Below, piece by piece: positions 8,263-17,668 of a DNA stretch of 64,000 nt. Where the stretch lies: positions 3,666-67,665 of the forward strand of contig CAZODO010000018.1 of NCBI GenBank assembly GCA_964578605.1, written 5' to 3'. Each line of letters opens with the position of its first letter. The stretch's first letter is position 1. The position numbers and the translations under genes are program-made. The stretch comes from JAXMHN01 sp964578605. Lineage in GTDB: Bacteria > Verrucomicrobiota > Verrucomicrobiia > Limisphaerales > SIBE01. The notes under the pieces were generated by a model. The model saw only the letters and a list, made by a program, of their open reading frames with translations, ran no database searches and was not told where the DNA came from.

Positions 8263-9603
8263 ATGGAGACGAACAAGCCTCATGTGGTCGTGCTCGGAGC
8301 GGGGTTTGCGGGGTTGACCTTCTGCAAGCGGTTCAACAGCGCACGGGCCAAAGTGACACTGGTGGACCGGCAGAACCATCACCTCTTTCAACCGCTGCTG
8401 TACCAGGTCGCCGCGGCCGGCCTGGCAGCGCCGGATATCGCCCAGCCGATCCGATCCATCCTGGCAGATTGCGAGAACGTGACGGTGCTCCTGGATAACG
8501 TGCTGGACATTCGCTTGCACGAAAAGGTCGTCCAATGCGAAAAAGCCCGCCTTTCCTACGACTACCTCGTGCTGGGCCTTGGGGGGACGACCAGTTATTT
8601 CGGCCACCCAGAATGGGAAGCGCACGCGCCCGGCCTCAAGTCCCTCGATGATGCGCTTCGGATTCGGCGCCGCGTTCTCCTGGCCTTTGAGAAAGCGGAA
8701 AACACGGCCGATCCGGAAGAGCGCAGGAAATTGATGACCATCGTCGTGGTCGGAGGCGGTCCCACCGGCGTCGAACTGGCAGGCGCGTTCGCGGAACTGA
8801 GGCGATACGTTCTCGAAGGGGATTTCCGAAATATCGACCCCCGGCAAGCCCGTGTCGTGCTGATCGAAGCCGGGCCGGGCATTCTTTCGCAATTCCCCGC
8901 GGAATTGGGCGGCAGCGCGGAACGCCACCTTCGGCGGATGGGCGTCGAAGTCCGGGCCCACACCCGGGTGAAGGAAATCAGCTCCGGTTGTGTGGACCTG
9001 GGCGATGAGGTGCTTCTGGCGGAAAACATCATTTGGGCTGCCGGAGTTTCGGCCAATCCCTTGACGCGCAAACTGGGGGTCGAACTGGACCGGGCCGGAC
9101 GCATCCAGGTCCAGCCCGACCTCAGTCTGCCCGGGCATCCGGAGGTCTTCGCCGTCGGCGACCTGGCGTTCATCGTCGACAAAGACGGGCAGGCCGTTCC
9201 CGGCGTCTCACCGGCAGCAATGCAGATGGCGAAACACGCCGCCCGAATTGTCGAAGCCGAGATTCTTTCCGGCCGGCCAGGGCAGATGCCGCGTCCGCCT
9301 TTTGATTACTGGGACCGCGGGACCATGGCCACCATCGGGCGATCGGCCGCGGTGGCCAAGATCGGCCGGCTGGAGTTCAAAGGGTTTGTCGCGTGGCTCG
9401 CCTGGCTGGGAGTGCACCTGATCTTCCTGATCGGCTTCCGGAACAAGATCGCCGTGCTTTTCAACTGGGCCTACTCCTACTTCACCTACAAGCGCGGCAT
9501 GCGCATCATTACCGGGCTTTCGGAAGACGCGCAGGAGTGGAAATCCCAGAGAGACCGTTTCCGTCCGGAACCGGGGCACGAAGAATCTATCTCCAGAGCC
9601 TAG
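8263..9603 (+). CDS. ndh: Type II NADH:quinone oxidoreductase (NDH-2)
   Basis: A 446-residue FAD flavoprotein. The FAD-binding GAGFAG motif is near residue 10, the NAD-binding motif VVGGGPTGVELAG near residue 163, and the second FAD contact VFAVGDLAFI near residue 300. A hydrophobic C-terminal segment (WLAWLGVHLIFLIGFRNK) anchors it to the membrane, as in NDH-2. It oxidises NADH and reduces quinone without pumping protons. Sulfide:quinone reductase is the main alternative, but the expected Cys pair is not evident. It is a single gene, convergent with rnc. Confidence 0.92.
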   Translation: METNKPHVVVLGAGFAGLTFCKRFNSARAKVTLVDRQNHHLFQPLLYQVAAAGLAAPDIAQPIRSILADCENVTVLLDNVLDIRLHEKVVQCEKARLSYDYLVLGLGGTTSYFGHPEWEAHAPGLKSLDDALRIRRRVLLAFEKAENTADPEERRKLMTIVVVGGGPTGVELAGAFAELRRYVLEGDFRNIDPRQARVVLIEAGPGILSQFPAELGGSAERHLRRMGVEVRAHTRVKEISSGCVDLGDEVLLAENIIWAAGVSANPLTRKLGVELDRAGRIQVQPDLSLPGHPEVFAVGDLAFIVDKDGQAVPGVSPAAMQMAKHAARIVEAEILSGRPGQMPRPPFDYWDRGTMATIGRSAAVAKIGRLEFKGFVAWLAWLGVHLIFLIGFRNKIAVLFNWAYSYFTYKRGMRIITGLSEDAQEWKSQRDRFRPEPGHEESISRA

Positions 9604-9638
9604 CGCGCCCCGAGTAGCCAGCGCTCCCGGGAGAGCGG

Positions 9639-10349
9639 TCAGCCGGAGGCCTTTGACTGGCTGCGGCTCCGAAGGCTCAAGAGCGCTTTCAAGGCAGCGT
9701 TGCTCTCCGCCTCCTTCTTGCTCTTGCCATCGCCGCGCCCCAACTCCTCCCCGCGATAGAGTACGGCACATTCGAAAAGGCGGTCGTGGTCCGGGCCGCT
9801 GACCGAGGCCAGTTCGTACTGGACCGGCTCCGGCGAATGCGCCTGGAGCATCTCTTGAAGTTCGCCCTTGGGATTCTCCAGGTTGGGGATTGCTTCAAGC
9901 TCGCCAAACCGGGTCCGGAATTGGGTGAGGATGATCTCCTCCGCGACTGCGAAACCGCCATCGAGGAAGACGGCGCCCAAAAGGGCCTCAAAGGCATCCG
10001 CCAGCGCGGCGGGGCGCTCCCGGCCGCGATTGAGTTCCTCGCCCCGGCTCATGATCAGGTGCGCGCCGAGGTTTAAGCGGCGGCCCTGGTCCGCGAGCGT
10101 GCGGCGATTGACCATCTGGGCGCGCGCCTTGGTCAGGGGCCCTTCGCCGACGTCCGGAAACTTTTCGTAGAGTTTCCGGGTCAAGACGAGCTGGAGCACG
10201 GCGTCGCCCAGGAACTCGAGGCGCTGGTTATGCTGGATGCTGCCGCCGTGCTCGTGCGCCACCGAGGGGTGAGTCAGAGCGAGTCGCAGCAGTTCCTCGT
10301 CGCGGAATCGGTAGCCAAGCAGTTCGGTGAGAGCTTCGAAGTTCGACAC
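9639..10349 (-). CDS. rnc: Ribonuclease III
   Basis: A double-stranded-RNA endonuclease for rRNA and mRNA processing, 236 residues from the GTG start. The RNase III signature QRLEFLGDAVLQL is followed by the second acidic cluster ADAFEALLGAVFLD, and a C-terminal dsRNA-binding domain begins at NPKGELQEMLQ. The GTG (VSNFEALTELLGYRF) lies 11 nt after the stop of the upstream gene, which fits translational coupling. An ATG at 10412 would add 21 residues but overlap that gene by about 50 nt, so it is less likely. Confidence 0.92.
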   Translation of the reverse strand: MSNFEALTELLGYRFRDEELLRLALTHPSVAHEHGGSIQHNQRLEFLGDAVLQLVLTRKLYEKFPDVGEGPLTKARAQMVNRRTLADQGRRLNLGAHLIMSRGEELNRGRERPAALADAFEALLGAVFLDGGFAVAEEIILTQFRTRFGELEAIPNLENPKGELQEMLQAHSPEPVQYELASVSGPDHDRLFECAVLYRGEELGRGDGKSKKEAESNAALKALLSLRSRSQSKASG

Positions 10350-10360
10350 GGTCTGGGAAG

Positions 10361-11005
10361 TCAGCCCGGGGCAACGGGAGTCGCAAACCCGGTCTGCAAA
10401 AGTGGATCGCATTCAGCGCCCGCGGTTTCAGCCGCAGGCGGCGGCGGAACGGCATTCGGCGCGGCGGGCCTCTCGGCCTGGGAAGCATCCGAAGAGGGCA
10501 GACCGTGCTCCAAAAGGTGGGCCACGTCCCGCTGGACCTCGTCCAATTGATCCAGCTGCAGTTGGACTTCGGGGATCGTGAACAAGTCGCCACTCTTGGC
10601 ATGTTCGTACACGAACGCGCGCTGGCCGTCCTGGTTGATCTGGGCTTTGACTTTAAAAAGCCGTTTGCGCTCGAGCATCACCGCCAGGATGAACAAAGCC
10701 GCAGCATGCTGCGGGTCATTGCGTTCGACAAGCTTCCGGAGCAGCGTTTCAGCGGTCTCTTTCTGGATCGGGTCTGGCGGGGCCGCGGCGGGCATCACGT
10801 AGACGCTTTGCCAGTGGGATACGAACCCTTTCCGATCGGTTGCCCCTTGGCTGAACTGGCTGCTCCAGCAAGCTTCACACACATCCAACCGCTCGTAGGA
10901 TTGCTTCTGATCGAACAAAAGCGTGTGGAACGGCTCGCGTTCGGCAAAGTGCTTGTGGCACGCTTGGCAAGAATGCGCGCGGCTCTGAATGTTCCACTCA
11001 ATCAT
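10361..11005 (-). CDS. Cys-rich (zinc-finger-like) protein upstream of rnc
   Basis: A 214-residue cytoplasmic protein with a four-cysteine site near the N-terminus (SCQACHKHF, then DVCEACW about 30 residues later), expected to bind zinc. The middle is helical and charged (ETAETLLRKLVERND; MLERKRLFKVKAQ), and the C-terminus is Ala/Pro-rich and probably disordered. Similar proteins are known as hypotheticals in Planctomycetes and Verrucomicrobia; no activity is assigned. It is cotranscribed with rnc, 11 nt apart, which hints at an RNA-related role but does not show it. Confidence 0.75.
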   Translation of the reverse strand: MIEWNIQSRAHSCQACHKHFAEREPFHTLLFDQKQSYERLDVCEACWSSQFSQGATDRKGFVSHWQSVYVMPAAAPPDPIQKETAETLLRKLVERNDPQHAAALFILAVMLERKRLFKVKAQINQDGQRAFVYEHAKSGDLFTIPEVQLQLDQLDEVQRDVAHLLEHGLPSSDASQAERPAAPNAVPPPPAAETAGAECDPLLQTGFATPVAPG

Positions 11006-11664
11006 GCATCCATCCTGTTCTGCTACACGGCGGGTCAGGTTATCTCGAACTCAGGAACTACTGCAACCCTCAATTGGATTTTGCACGGCGCAATTCTCTT
11101 TTTGCTCGGAAAAGGAAGGGCCGGACCGCCGGGCCGGTCTGAATCTCAGGCAGGGCCGGTCGCTCCGTCGACCGCCGTTGGTTTGCTTTCTCTCTCTTCA
11201 AACATTCTGCAGACTAGGCGGGATGGATGAGGGAGGAGTCAATCACGATAGCGGAAGTCAGCCACGGCGCGCGACGGAGCGCGTCGCCCTACCCGGACTG
11301 AAACTCAGGTAGCTCGGATTCGGAACTCGGAGTTCTTTCGGCACCTTCGGTCATCGTGCTTCGGGCTTTCCCGCGCGTCGCTTGCCTCCGAGATCGCGGA
11401 ATGTTCATGTGAACAATTTGTTCTCATCGAGCCAAAGTGTTGCACGCCAGAACCTTAACCCCACTGATGACTTTTCGTCAGCAGACTGTGCGACATTTGG
11501 CCGTCCGATCGGCGCCTTCTATGGCGAGAGGCTCACGGGATCTTGCCAGGGCGGATAACGTGCGCTGTGTCCCGGCCCGATCCGGCCCCATAATTCCGTT
11601 TGAATCCTCGCCGCGAACCAGTAGGATGCGGGCCTTTCGCCAGGATCGGCGAACGCATACCAAT
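11006..11664. other. Intergenic region between the rnc operon and leuB
   Basis: There are 659 bases without a convincing gene. Around 11268-11290 a GC-rich hairpin (GCGACG-GAGCG-CGTCGC) sits in a sequence of dispersed-repeat look. The segment 11400-11460 is less GC-rich (AATGTTCATGTGAACAATTTG, containing TTCATGTGAA) and is the likely promoter region of leuB. I could not identify a T-box or leucine leader peptide. Confidence 0.4.
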
Positions 11665-12723
11665 ATGAAGAGTTACGATATCGCAGTCATCGGCGGCGAC
11701 GGCACGGGGCCGGAAGTTGTTTGTGAGGCCGTCAAGGTGCTGAATGCAGCCGCCGCCAAGCACGGCTTGAAGTTGAATCTGGTCCAGTATGACCTCGGCG
11801 GGGAACGGTATCTTCGGACCAAAGAGGCGCTTCCCGACAGCGTGGTCGAGGAATTGCGGAAGTTCCCGGCGATCCTGCTCGGAGCGATTGGCCACCCGGA
11901 CGTCAAGCCTGGCATATTGGAGAAGGGGATTTTGCTGCGCCTGCGGTTCGAGCTGGAGCAATATATCAATTTGCGGCCGGTCAAGCTGTATGACGAACGC
12001 TTCTGCCCGCTGAAAGACAAGAAACCGAAGGACATCGATTTCGTGGTGGTCCGCGAGAACAACGAGGGACTTTACACCGGCGCGGGCGGGTTCGTCTTCA
12101 AAGGAACCCCGAACGAAGTCGCGGTCCAGGAAAGCATCAACACGCGGCGCGGTGTCGAACGTTGCCTGCGGTTCGCGTTCGAATTCACTCGCAAGCGCAA
12201 CAAGGAGAACAAGCTTACGCTATCGGGAAAGACCAACGTTTTGACCTACGCTTTCGACCTCTGGGAGCGTGCCTTTCACGAAGTCGGGCGGAAGGAGTTT
12301 CCGGATATCAAGCGCGACTACGCGCACGTGGACGCGACGACCATGTGGTTTGTGAAGAACCCCGAGTGGTTCGACGTCATCGTCACGGACAACATGTTCG
12401 GCGATATCATTACCGACCTGGGCGCCATGATCCAGGGCGGCATGGGCATCGCCGCCGGCGGGAATATCAACCCGAAAGGCACGAGCATGTTCGAGCCGAT
12501 TGGCGGTTCCGCTCCGAAATACACCGGTCAGGGTGTGATCAACCCGCTAGCTGCGATCTGCGCCGGGCAGATGTTGCTCGACTTCCTTGGCGAAGCGCAA
12601 GCGGCCAAGGAGATCGAAGACGCCGTGATCAAGGTGACGCGCGAAAAGATCAAGGCTTTGGCCGCGGGCAAGATGGGCTATAGCACGTCGCAGGTCGGAG
12701 ACTTGGTCGCAAGCGCCCTTTAA
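11665..12723 (+). CDS. leuB: 3-isopropylmalate dehydrogenase
   Basis: A 352-residue NAD-dependent beta-decarboxylating dehydrogenase, third step of leucine synthesis. Seen are GGDGTGPEV at the N-terminus, the substrate loop LLRLRFELEQYINLRPVKLY, VVVRENNEGLYTG, and the metal site VTDNMFGDIITDLG. GSAPKYTGQGVINP near the end is the coenzyme-binding region. The ATG opening MKSYDIAVIGGDG was chosen; the frame is open 76 codons further upstream but without family character. Isocitrate and tartrate dehydrogenases are relatives; the RLRFELEQ loop favours LeuB. It is monocistronic here, with no leuA, leuC or leuD beside it. Confidence 0.88.
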   Translation: MKSYDIAVIGGDGTGPEVVCEAVKVLNAAAAKHGLKLNLVQYDLGGERYLRTKEALPDSVVEELRKFPAILLGAIGHPDVKPGILEKGILLRLRFELEQYINLRPVKLYDERFCPLKDKKPKDIDFVVVRENNEGLYTGAGGFVFKGTPNEVAVQESINTRRGVERCLRFAFEFTRKRNKENKLTLSGKTNVLTYAFDLWERAFHEVGRKEFPDIKRDYAHVDATTMWFVKNPEWFDVIVTDNMFGDIITDLGAMIQGGMGIAAGGNINPKGTSMFEPIGGSAPKYTGQGVINPLAAICAGQMLLDFLGEAQAAKEIEDAVIKVTREKIKALAAGKMGYSTSQVGDLVASAL

Positions 12724-12827
12724 CCTCTCGGTCGAGTCGCAGAGAAACTTGGCTGCGATCTGGTGATGCGAGGGCTGCTCGAGCACGCGCGGCCTCTTCC
12801 GGCGACAGTCAGGAACCCAGATTTTCC

Positions 12828-14339
12828 ATGGATCCGACGACGGCAGTGGACGCTCCCGCAGCCCGGGTTCAAGGCACTGCCTGGCTGACGCCCTCCCGGG
12901 CGTTCCTTCTGGCCGCCAGTTACCTCCTGGTGCAGGCGTTCATCCGGGTTCTGATCTCCGACAGTGCGGAACTGGATGAATCCCACCAGTTGCTCTGCGT
13001 TCAGGAGTGGCGCTGGGGTTACGGATCGGACCCACCCTTGTACACTTGGCTGCAGCGGCTGACCTTCGGTCTCTTCGGCGCGGGCATCCCAGGGCTCGCC
13101 TTGCTCAAGAACGCCCTCCTGTTCGGCGCTTTCCTCTTCACTTACCTCGCCGCGCGGGACATCTCCAGGGACGAGCGGATCTCGGTGGTGGCGATGCTGT
13201 CCCTGTTCCTTTTTCCCCAGATTTCCTGGGAATCGCAGCGGGACCTGACGCACAGCGTCCTGGCAACCACCCTCGCGGCCGCGACGTTTTCGGTCGCGGT
13301 GAAAGTCTGCCGTTCGAGGACACCGCTCCCGTATGCCTTGCTGGGCCTCTGCGCCGGTTTGGGGACCTTAAGCAAATACAGCTATTGCCTTTTCGCACTG
13401 GCGCTTGCCGGATCGGCCCTGACAATCCCGAAGTTCCGGCGTGTCGTCCTGGGCAAATGGACGCTCCTAAGCGTTGCGGTGTTCGCCGTCATTGCCCTCT
13501 GCCATTTTCTCTGGATTCTGGACAGCGTGGAACTCTTCTGGAGACGGCCGGAACAACTCATCCTCAAGAGTGACCGGGGCGTCATCATGGGGCGCGTTCT
13601 CGGAGTCGCCAGCATCCTGGTCTGCGCGGGGGCGCTCGCCGGGCCGATTGCGGCCATTTACTTCCTGATCTTCCGGCGCCAGTGCCAACCGTCCGCCCCT
13701 GCCCCCGGCAGCGCCCGTGAGTTTCGACAATGGATCACCAGGACCTTTGTGGCGGCGGCAGGAATCGGCTTGGTCGTGGTCCTCGTGTTGGGAATCGAAC
13801 TGAAAGAACGCTGGTTTCAGCCGGTGCTCGTCCTGATGGCCATCTGCGCAGCATTCCTGGTTCAGCACAGGCTCACCCCGACAGCCGAAAGGCGTTTTGC
13901 GCTTGCCATTGGCGGGGTGGCCCTTTTGGTCCTGGCGATCCTGCCCGGGGGTGTTCTGACCGTGGGTCTCACCAACTATGTGGGCCGGTTGAATGCTCCT
14001 TTCGGCGCGCTCAGCCAGCAACTCGAGGCTCAAACAGGGCGCCCCGCGGTGATCGCCGCGAGCCACCGCCTGATCGGAGGCAACCTTAAGCTCTTCTTTC
14101 CGCAGAGCACCGTGGTCTCGCCCGAGTTCGAGATGCGTTGCCCGACGAACACGCCCTGGTTGCTGGTGTGGGATGCGTCCAAGTCCGCCCACCCGCCGGC
14201 CGTCCTCCTGGATCTCGTCCGGCGCCTGCGCGGGGGGGATGCGATTGATGCCGGCAATCTCCCGCTGGCCTACGCCGAGGCGCCGCTCAAGTATTCCCAC
14301 AGCAAGACAATGAAGCTGGGCTTCACCCGCCTGCCCTGA
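12828..14339 (+). CDS. GT39/ArnT-like membrane glycosyltransferase
   Basis: A 503-residue polytopic membrane protein of the PMT/ArnT (GT-C fold) type. After TM1 the first periplasmic loop has DSAELDESHQ, the acidic catalytic motif, then GYGSDPPLYTWLQ, a common GT39 feature. About 10-12 hydrophobic segments follow, then a soluble C-terminal domain of about 130 residues. Such enzymes move a sugar from a polyprenyl phosphate to lipid or protein on the outer face of the inner membrane. The acceptor is unknown, and no lipid A modification genes are adjacent. Confidence 0.8.
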   Translation: MDPTTAVDAPAARVQGTAWLTPSRAFLLAASYLLVQAFIRVLISDSAELDESHQLLCVQEWRWGYGSDPPLYTWLQRLTFGLFGAGIPGLALLKNALLFGAFLFTYLAARDISRDERISVVAMLSLFLFPQISWESQRDLTHSVLATTLAAATFSVAVKVCRSRTPLPYALLGLCAGLGTLSKYSYCLFALALAGSALTIPKFRRVVLGKWTLLSVAVFAVIALCHFLWILDSVELFWRRPEQLILKSDRGVIMGRVLGVASILVCAGALAGPIAAIYFLIFRRQCQPSAPAPGSAREFRQWITRTFVAAAGIGLVVVLVLGIELKERWFQPVLVLMAICAAFLVQHRLTPTAERRFALAIGGVALLVLAILPGGVLTVGLTNYVGRLNAPFGALSQQLEAQTGRPAVIAASHRLIGGNLKLFFPQSTVVSPEFEMRCPTNTPWLLVWDASKSAHPPAVLLDLVRRLRGGDAIDAGNLPLAYAEAPLKYSHSKTMKLGFTRLP

Positions 14340-14423
14340 GCCGGTCCTGGCGGGCCCGGACGAACTCTCCTGGTTTCAAAACGGCTTGCGGCGCCGGGGT
14401 AATCATGCCTTCTTGTCCCTGCC

Positions 14424-15047
14424 ATGCTCGAACACGAATATATTCCAGCAGAAGACAAACACTCGCGGTGCACCCTGGTCGCTTTGCACGGGCTGGGCGA
14501 CAGCATGGAAGGGTATCGTTTCCTGCCTGGGCTGCTCCGATTCCCCCGGCTGAATTGCCTGCTCGTGAACGCTCCCGATGAATATTACGGCGGTTACTCG
14601 TGGTACGACTTCGCGGGCGATCCCGGCCCTGGGATCGAGCGGAGCCGGGGTTTGCTCTTTGCGCTTCTTGACCAGCACTGCGCCAACGGATACTCGGCTG
14701 AGCAAACCATCCTGTTCGGCTTTTCCCAAGGCTGCCTGATGGCGATGGAGGCGGGACTTCGGTATCCGCGCCGCTTCGCCGGGGTGATTGGGATTAGCGG
14801 TTACACCCACGAACCGGAACAAGCCCTCCGCGAGTTCTCCCCGGTCGCCCGCGAGCAGAAGTTCCTGTTGTCACACGGCACCTATGATCCCATGATTCCC
14901 GTCGGGCCGGTGCGCGCCCAGATCAAGCTTTTGCAATCGGCCGGGCTCCAGATTGACTGGCAGGAGTTCCCGAAAGAGCATACGATTGCCGAGCCTGAGA
15001 TCGAACGGATCCGGGAGTTCATCCGAAAACAACTGGACGGAGTCTAG
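14424..15047 (+). CDS. Alpha/beta hydrolase, carboxylesterase/phospholipase type
   Basis: A 207-residue serine hydrolase of the short carboxylesterase family (YpfH/EstB-like). The nucleophile is Ser in GFSQG, the oxyanion part is LHGLGDS, the acid Asp is in HGTYDPMIP and the His in KEHTIAEP. There is no signal peptide, so it is cytoplasmic. The substrate is unknown. It lies between the GT39 gene and the TIG-repeat gene on the same strand, with gaps of 84 and 32 bp. Confidence 0.86.
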   Translation: MLEHEYIPAEDKHSRCTLVALHGLGDSMEGYRFLPGLLRFPRLNCLLVNAPDEYYGGYSWYDFAGDPGPGIERSRGLLFALLDQHCANGYSAEQTILFGFSQGCLMAMEAGLRYPRRFAGVIGISGYTHEPEQALREFSPVAREQKFLLSHGTYDPMIPVGPVRAQIKLLQSAGLQIDWQEFPKEHTIAEPEIERIREFIRKQLDGV

Positions 15048-15079
15048 GCCGAAGCCTCTAGGGCTCGCCAAAGGTTGCT

Positions 15080-17668
15080 ATGCACAGAATCGTTCGCCGG
15101 CTTTCTCTCCTGAGCGTGGTTGGGCAATGCGCGACCGTTTTATGCGGGCTCATGGCGACCATCGCCGCGCATGCGGTGCCGGTCATTACGGCATTCGAAC
15201 CGCAATCCGGCACCCCCGGCACCAGCGTGACCATCCGAGGTTCGGACCTTGCCGGGGTGTTCGAGGTCCTGTTCGGCTCCGGGTCCGCGAACTTCACCGT
15301 GCGCGCCAGCGACCGCATCGTGGCCACCGTCCCGCTGGACGCCACCACCGGCCCGATCAGCGTCGCCGCGCCGTCCGGGGGCGCGATTACGATTCCCCAT
15401 TTCAAGGTGGCGCCGCTCATCATCGGTGCTTTCCCGGACCGAGCCTCCGCCGGTGCGACGGTGCTGATCGAGGGCCTGAATTTTGAAGGCGCCACCGCGG
15501 TGCAGTTCAACAGGACCAACGCCTTTTTTGCCGTGACCAGCCCGTCGCAAATCCGCGCGACGGTGCCGGTCGGCGCAACGAACGGGCCGATCACGGTGAT
15601 CACTCCCATCGGGTCGTCGGAAAGTCTGTTCGATTTTATCGTCACGGGCGGAGAACCGTTCATCGACCGCTTTGACCCGGCGGGCGGGAAGCCTGGAGAC
15701 ACCGTCACGATCAACGGCGGGAATTTCACCGGGGTGACCGGGGTGGGCTTTCACGATCGGCGCGCGACGTTCTCGATCACATCCCCTTCCCAGATCCGGG
15801 CAACGGTTCCGGCAAGCGCGGGCAGCGGTTTCATCTATGTGACCAACGCTGTTGGTGTGGCCGAAAGTCTCGAGCCTTTCGTCGTGACAACCGCGCCAGT
15901 CATCCTGGATTTCGAGCCCTTTGGCGGTCCGGCAGGCACCCCGATTGTGCTTCGCGGCCGCAACTTTGCCGGGGCCACCGCGGTCCGGTTTGGCGCTGTG
16001 AACGCGTCTTTCTTCGCTGTGGCCGATACCCAGATCAATGCCACCGTCCCCAACGGGGCCACCAATGCACCGATCACCGTCGTCACGCCGGGCGGCACCG
16101 GTGTCAGCAGCGAGAGTTTTCTCGCAAGCGCCGGCCCAATCGTCGTCGATTTCTCGCCCGCCAGCGGCGCGCCGCGCACCCTGGTGACCGTGAACGGCTA
16201 CAACTTCATGGGGGCCCAAAAAGTCCAGGTTAACGGCGTGAACGCGCCCTTCTCGGTGGTCGCCCCCACCCAGCTCAACCTCGAAGTTCCGGCCACCGCG
16301 ACCACAGGGCCGATCACCGTGACGACCGCCGCCGGCACCGGCATCAGTTTTGATTGGTTTGTGGTCCGGACGGGCAAGCCCATGATCTTCGGCTTCGACC
16401 CCGAAGCCGGACAGGGAAGGACCCTGGTCATCATCGAAGGCGTAGACCTCGCCACCGCGAACTCCGTCCGGTTTAACAATGCGCCCGCGCCGTTCAGCGC
16501 CGTCGCCGACAGTCAAATCCGCGCGACGGTTCCTGACGGCGCCACCAGCGGGCCCATCACCGTCACCACCCCAGCCGGTTCCGTCGTCAGCTCCAACCGG
16601 TTTATCGTGGCGCCAGTCATCACGAGCTTTGCTCCCACCAACGGTGTGCCAGGAGCCGTCGTCCGAATCCGGGGGACGAACCTGGCAGATGTGACGGTCG
16701 TGCGCTTCAAGGAAGCGTCGGCGAGCTTCCAGATCGTGAGCACCAACGAACTGACGGCCGTGGTGCCCACCAACGCCATCAGCGGCTGGATCAACGTCAT
16801 CAACCAGGCCGGCATTGTCGCTTCCGAAACCGTGTTCCTCGTGCTGCCCCAGGTCAACCGGTTTGAGCCTGCCTCGGGCCTGGCGGGAACCCAAGTCACC
16901 CTCTTCGGCGCCGGCTTCGCCGACGTGACGGCCGTCCGCTTTGGCAATGTGAATGCCGCTTTCCAGGTCCTTTCGTCCACCGAAATCCGGGCCGTGGTGC
17001 CCCAAGGGGCGGCGACCGGCACGATCACCGTTGTGACCGCCGCCGGTTCCGCCACAAGCTCGCGATCTTTCGTGGTCGGAATGACTGCGGACCTGGCCCT
17101 GAGCCAAGTGGCGTCCACCAACCTCGCCCTCTTAAACCAAGTGCTGGCCTTCACGCTTGCCGTGACCAACCAGGGCCCGTCCGCGGCTTCGGGGGTTATT
17201 CTGTCGAACCGGTTGCCCGCCGCAGTGTCCCTCGTTTCCGTCGTTCCCAGCCAGGGAACCTACACCCGAACAGGCCCGGATATTCGTGTGGACCTCGGCC
17301 ATCTCGCGCGCGGGGCGACCTCTCGCGTGGTCATCACCGTCCTCGCCGAAGCCGTCGGCACGCTCACCAATAGTGCTGCCGTCTCGGCTCGTGAACTCGA
17401 CGCCAACCTGCTGGATAACAACTCGGAATTGGAGGTCACGGTCATCGACAACACCGCGACGCTCCAGATCGCGCGTCTGGATGCCGGAACGCTCCGGCTC
17501 TCCTGGCCCGCAGCCGCCGGCAATTTCGGGGTCCAATCCACCACCAGCCTCAGTCCGCCCCGAACCTGGCAATCTGTGCCCGCGACGCCCGTTGAGAGCG
17601 GCGACAGGTTATCTGTAACGCTTCCCGTCCCCGCGCAAACGACCTGCTACCGCCTGTTCCGGCCTTAA
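15080..17668 (+). CDS. Secreted protein with eight IPT/TIG repeats and a DUF11 domain
   Basis: An 862-residue exported protein. A signal peptide (LLSVVGQCATVLCGLMATIAA) leads into eight tandem TIG (immunoglobulin-like) domains of about 80 residues. Each has the pattern F-x-P-x-x-G-x-x-G-x-x-V, then GxNF or similar, VxFG, and IxATVPxGAxxGPITV. A DUF11 domain (LSQVASTNLALLNQV to about residue 780) follows. The last 65 residues are a small beta domain (LRLSWPAAAG, GVQSTTSLSP, CYRLFRP) of a type common at the C-terminus of verrucomicrobial surface proteins. Adhesion or cell-surface architecture is inferred from domain type only. The opposite strand is open for 655 codons, a shadow of the repetitive GC-rich sequence. 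Confidence 0.88.
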   Translation: MHRIVRRLSLLSVVGQCATVLCGLMATIAAHAVPVITAFEPQSGTPGTSVTIRGSDLAGVFEVLFGSGSANFTVRASDRIVATVPLDATTGPISVAAPSGGAITIPHFKVAPLIIGAFPDRASAGATVLIEGLNFEGATAVQFNRTNAFFAVTSPSQIRATVPVGATNGPITVITPIGSSESLFDFIVTGGEPFIDRFDPAGGKPGDTVTINGGNFTGVTGVGFHDRRATFSITSPSQIRATVPASAGSGFIYVTNAVGVAESLEPFVVTTAPVILDFEPFGGPAGTPIVLRGRNFAGATAVRFGAVNASFFAVADTQINATVPNGATNAPITVVTPGGTGVSSESFLASAGPIVVDFSPASGAPRTLVTVNGYNFMGAQKVQVNGVNAPFSVVAPTQLNLEVPATATTGPITVTTAAGTGISFDWFVVRTGKPMIFGFDPEAGQGRTLVIIEGVDLATANSVRFNNAPAPFSAVADSQIRATVPDGATSGPITVTTPAGSVVSSNRFIVAPVITSFAPTNGVPGAVVRIRGTNLADVTVVRFKEASASFQIVSTNELTAVVPTNAISGWINVINQAGIVASETVFLVLPQVNRFEPASGLAGTQVTLFGAGFADVTAVRFGNVNAAFQVLSSTEIRAVVPQGAATGTITVVTAAGSATSSRSFVVGMTADLALSQVASTNLALLNQVLAFTLAVTNQGPSAASGVILSNRLPAAVSLVSVVPSQGTYTRTGPDIRVDLGHLARGATSRVVITVLAEAVGTLTNSAAVSARELDANLLDNNSELEVTVIDNTATLQIARLDAGTLRLSWPAAAGNFGVQSTTSLSPPRTWQSVPATPVESGDRLSVTLPVPAQTTCYRLFRP

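Noticed and set aside
9622..9637. Terminator between ndh and rnc
   Set aside because: CGCTC-N6-GAGCG is only a 5-bp stem with no T-tract on either strand.
15140..17107. 655-codon frame on the minus strand
   Set aside because: It is fully antisense to the TIG-repeat gene, has Arg/Gly/Asp-rich composition without domains, and reflects the GC-rich repeats.
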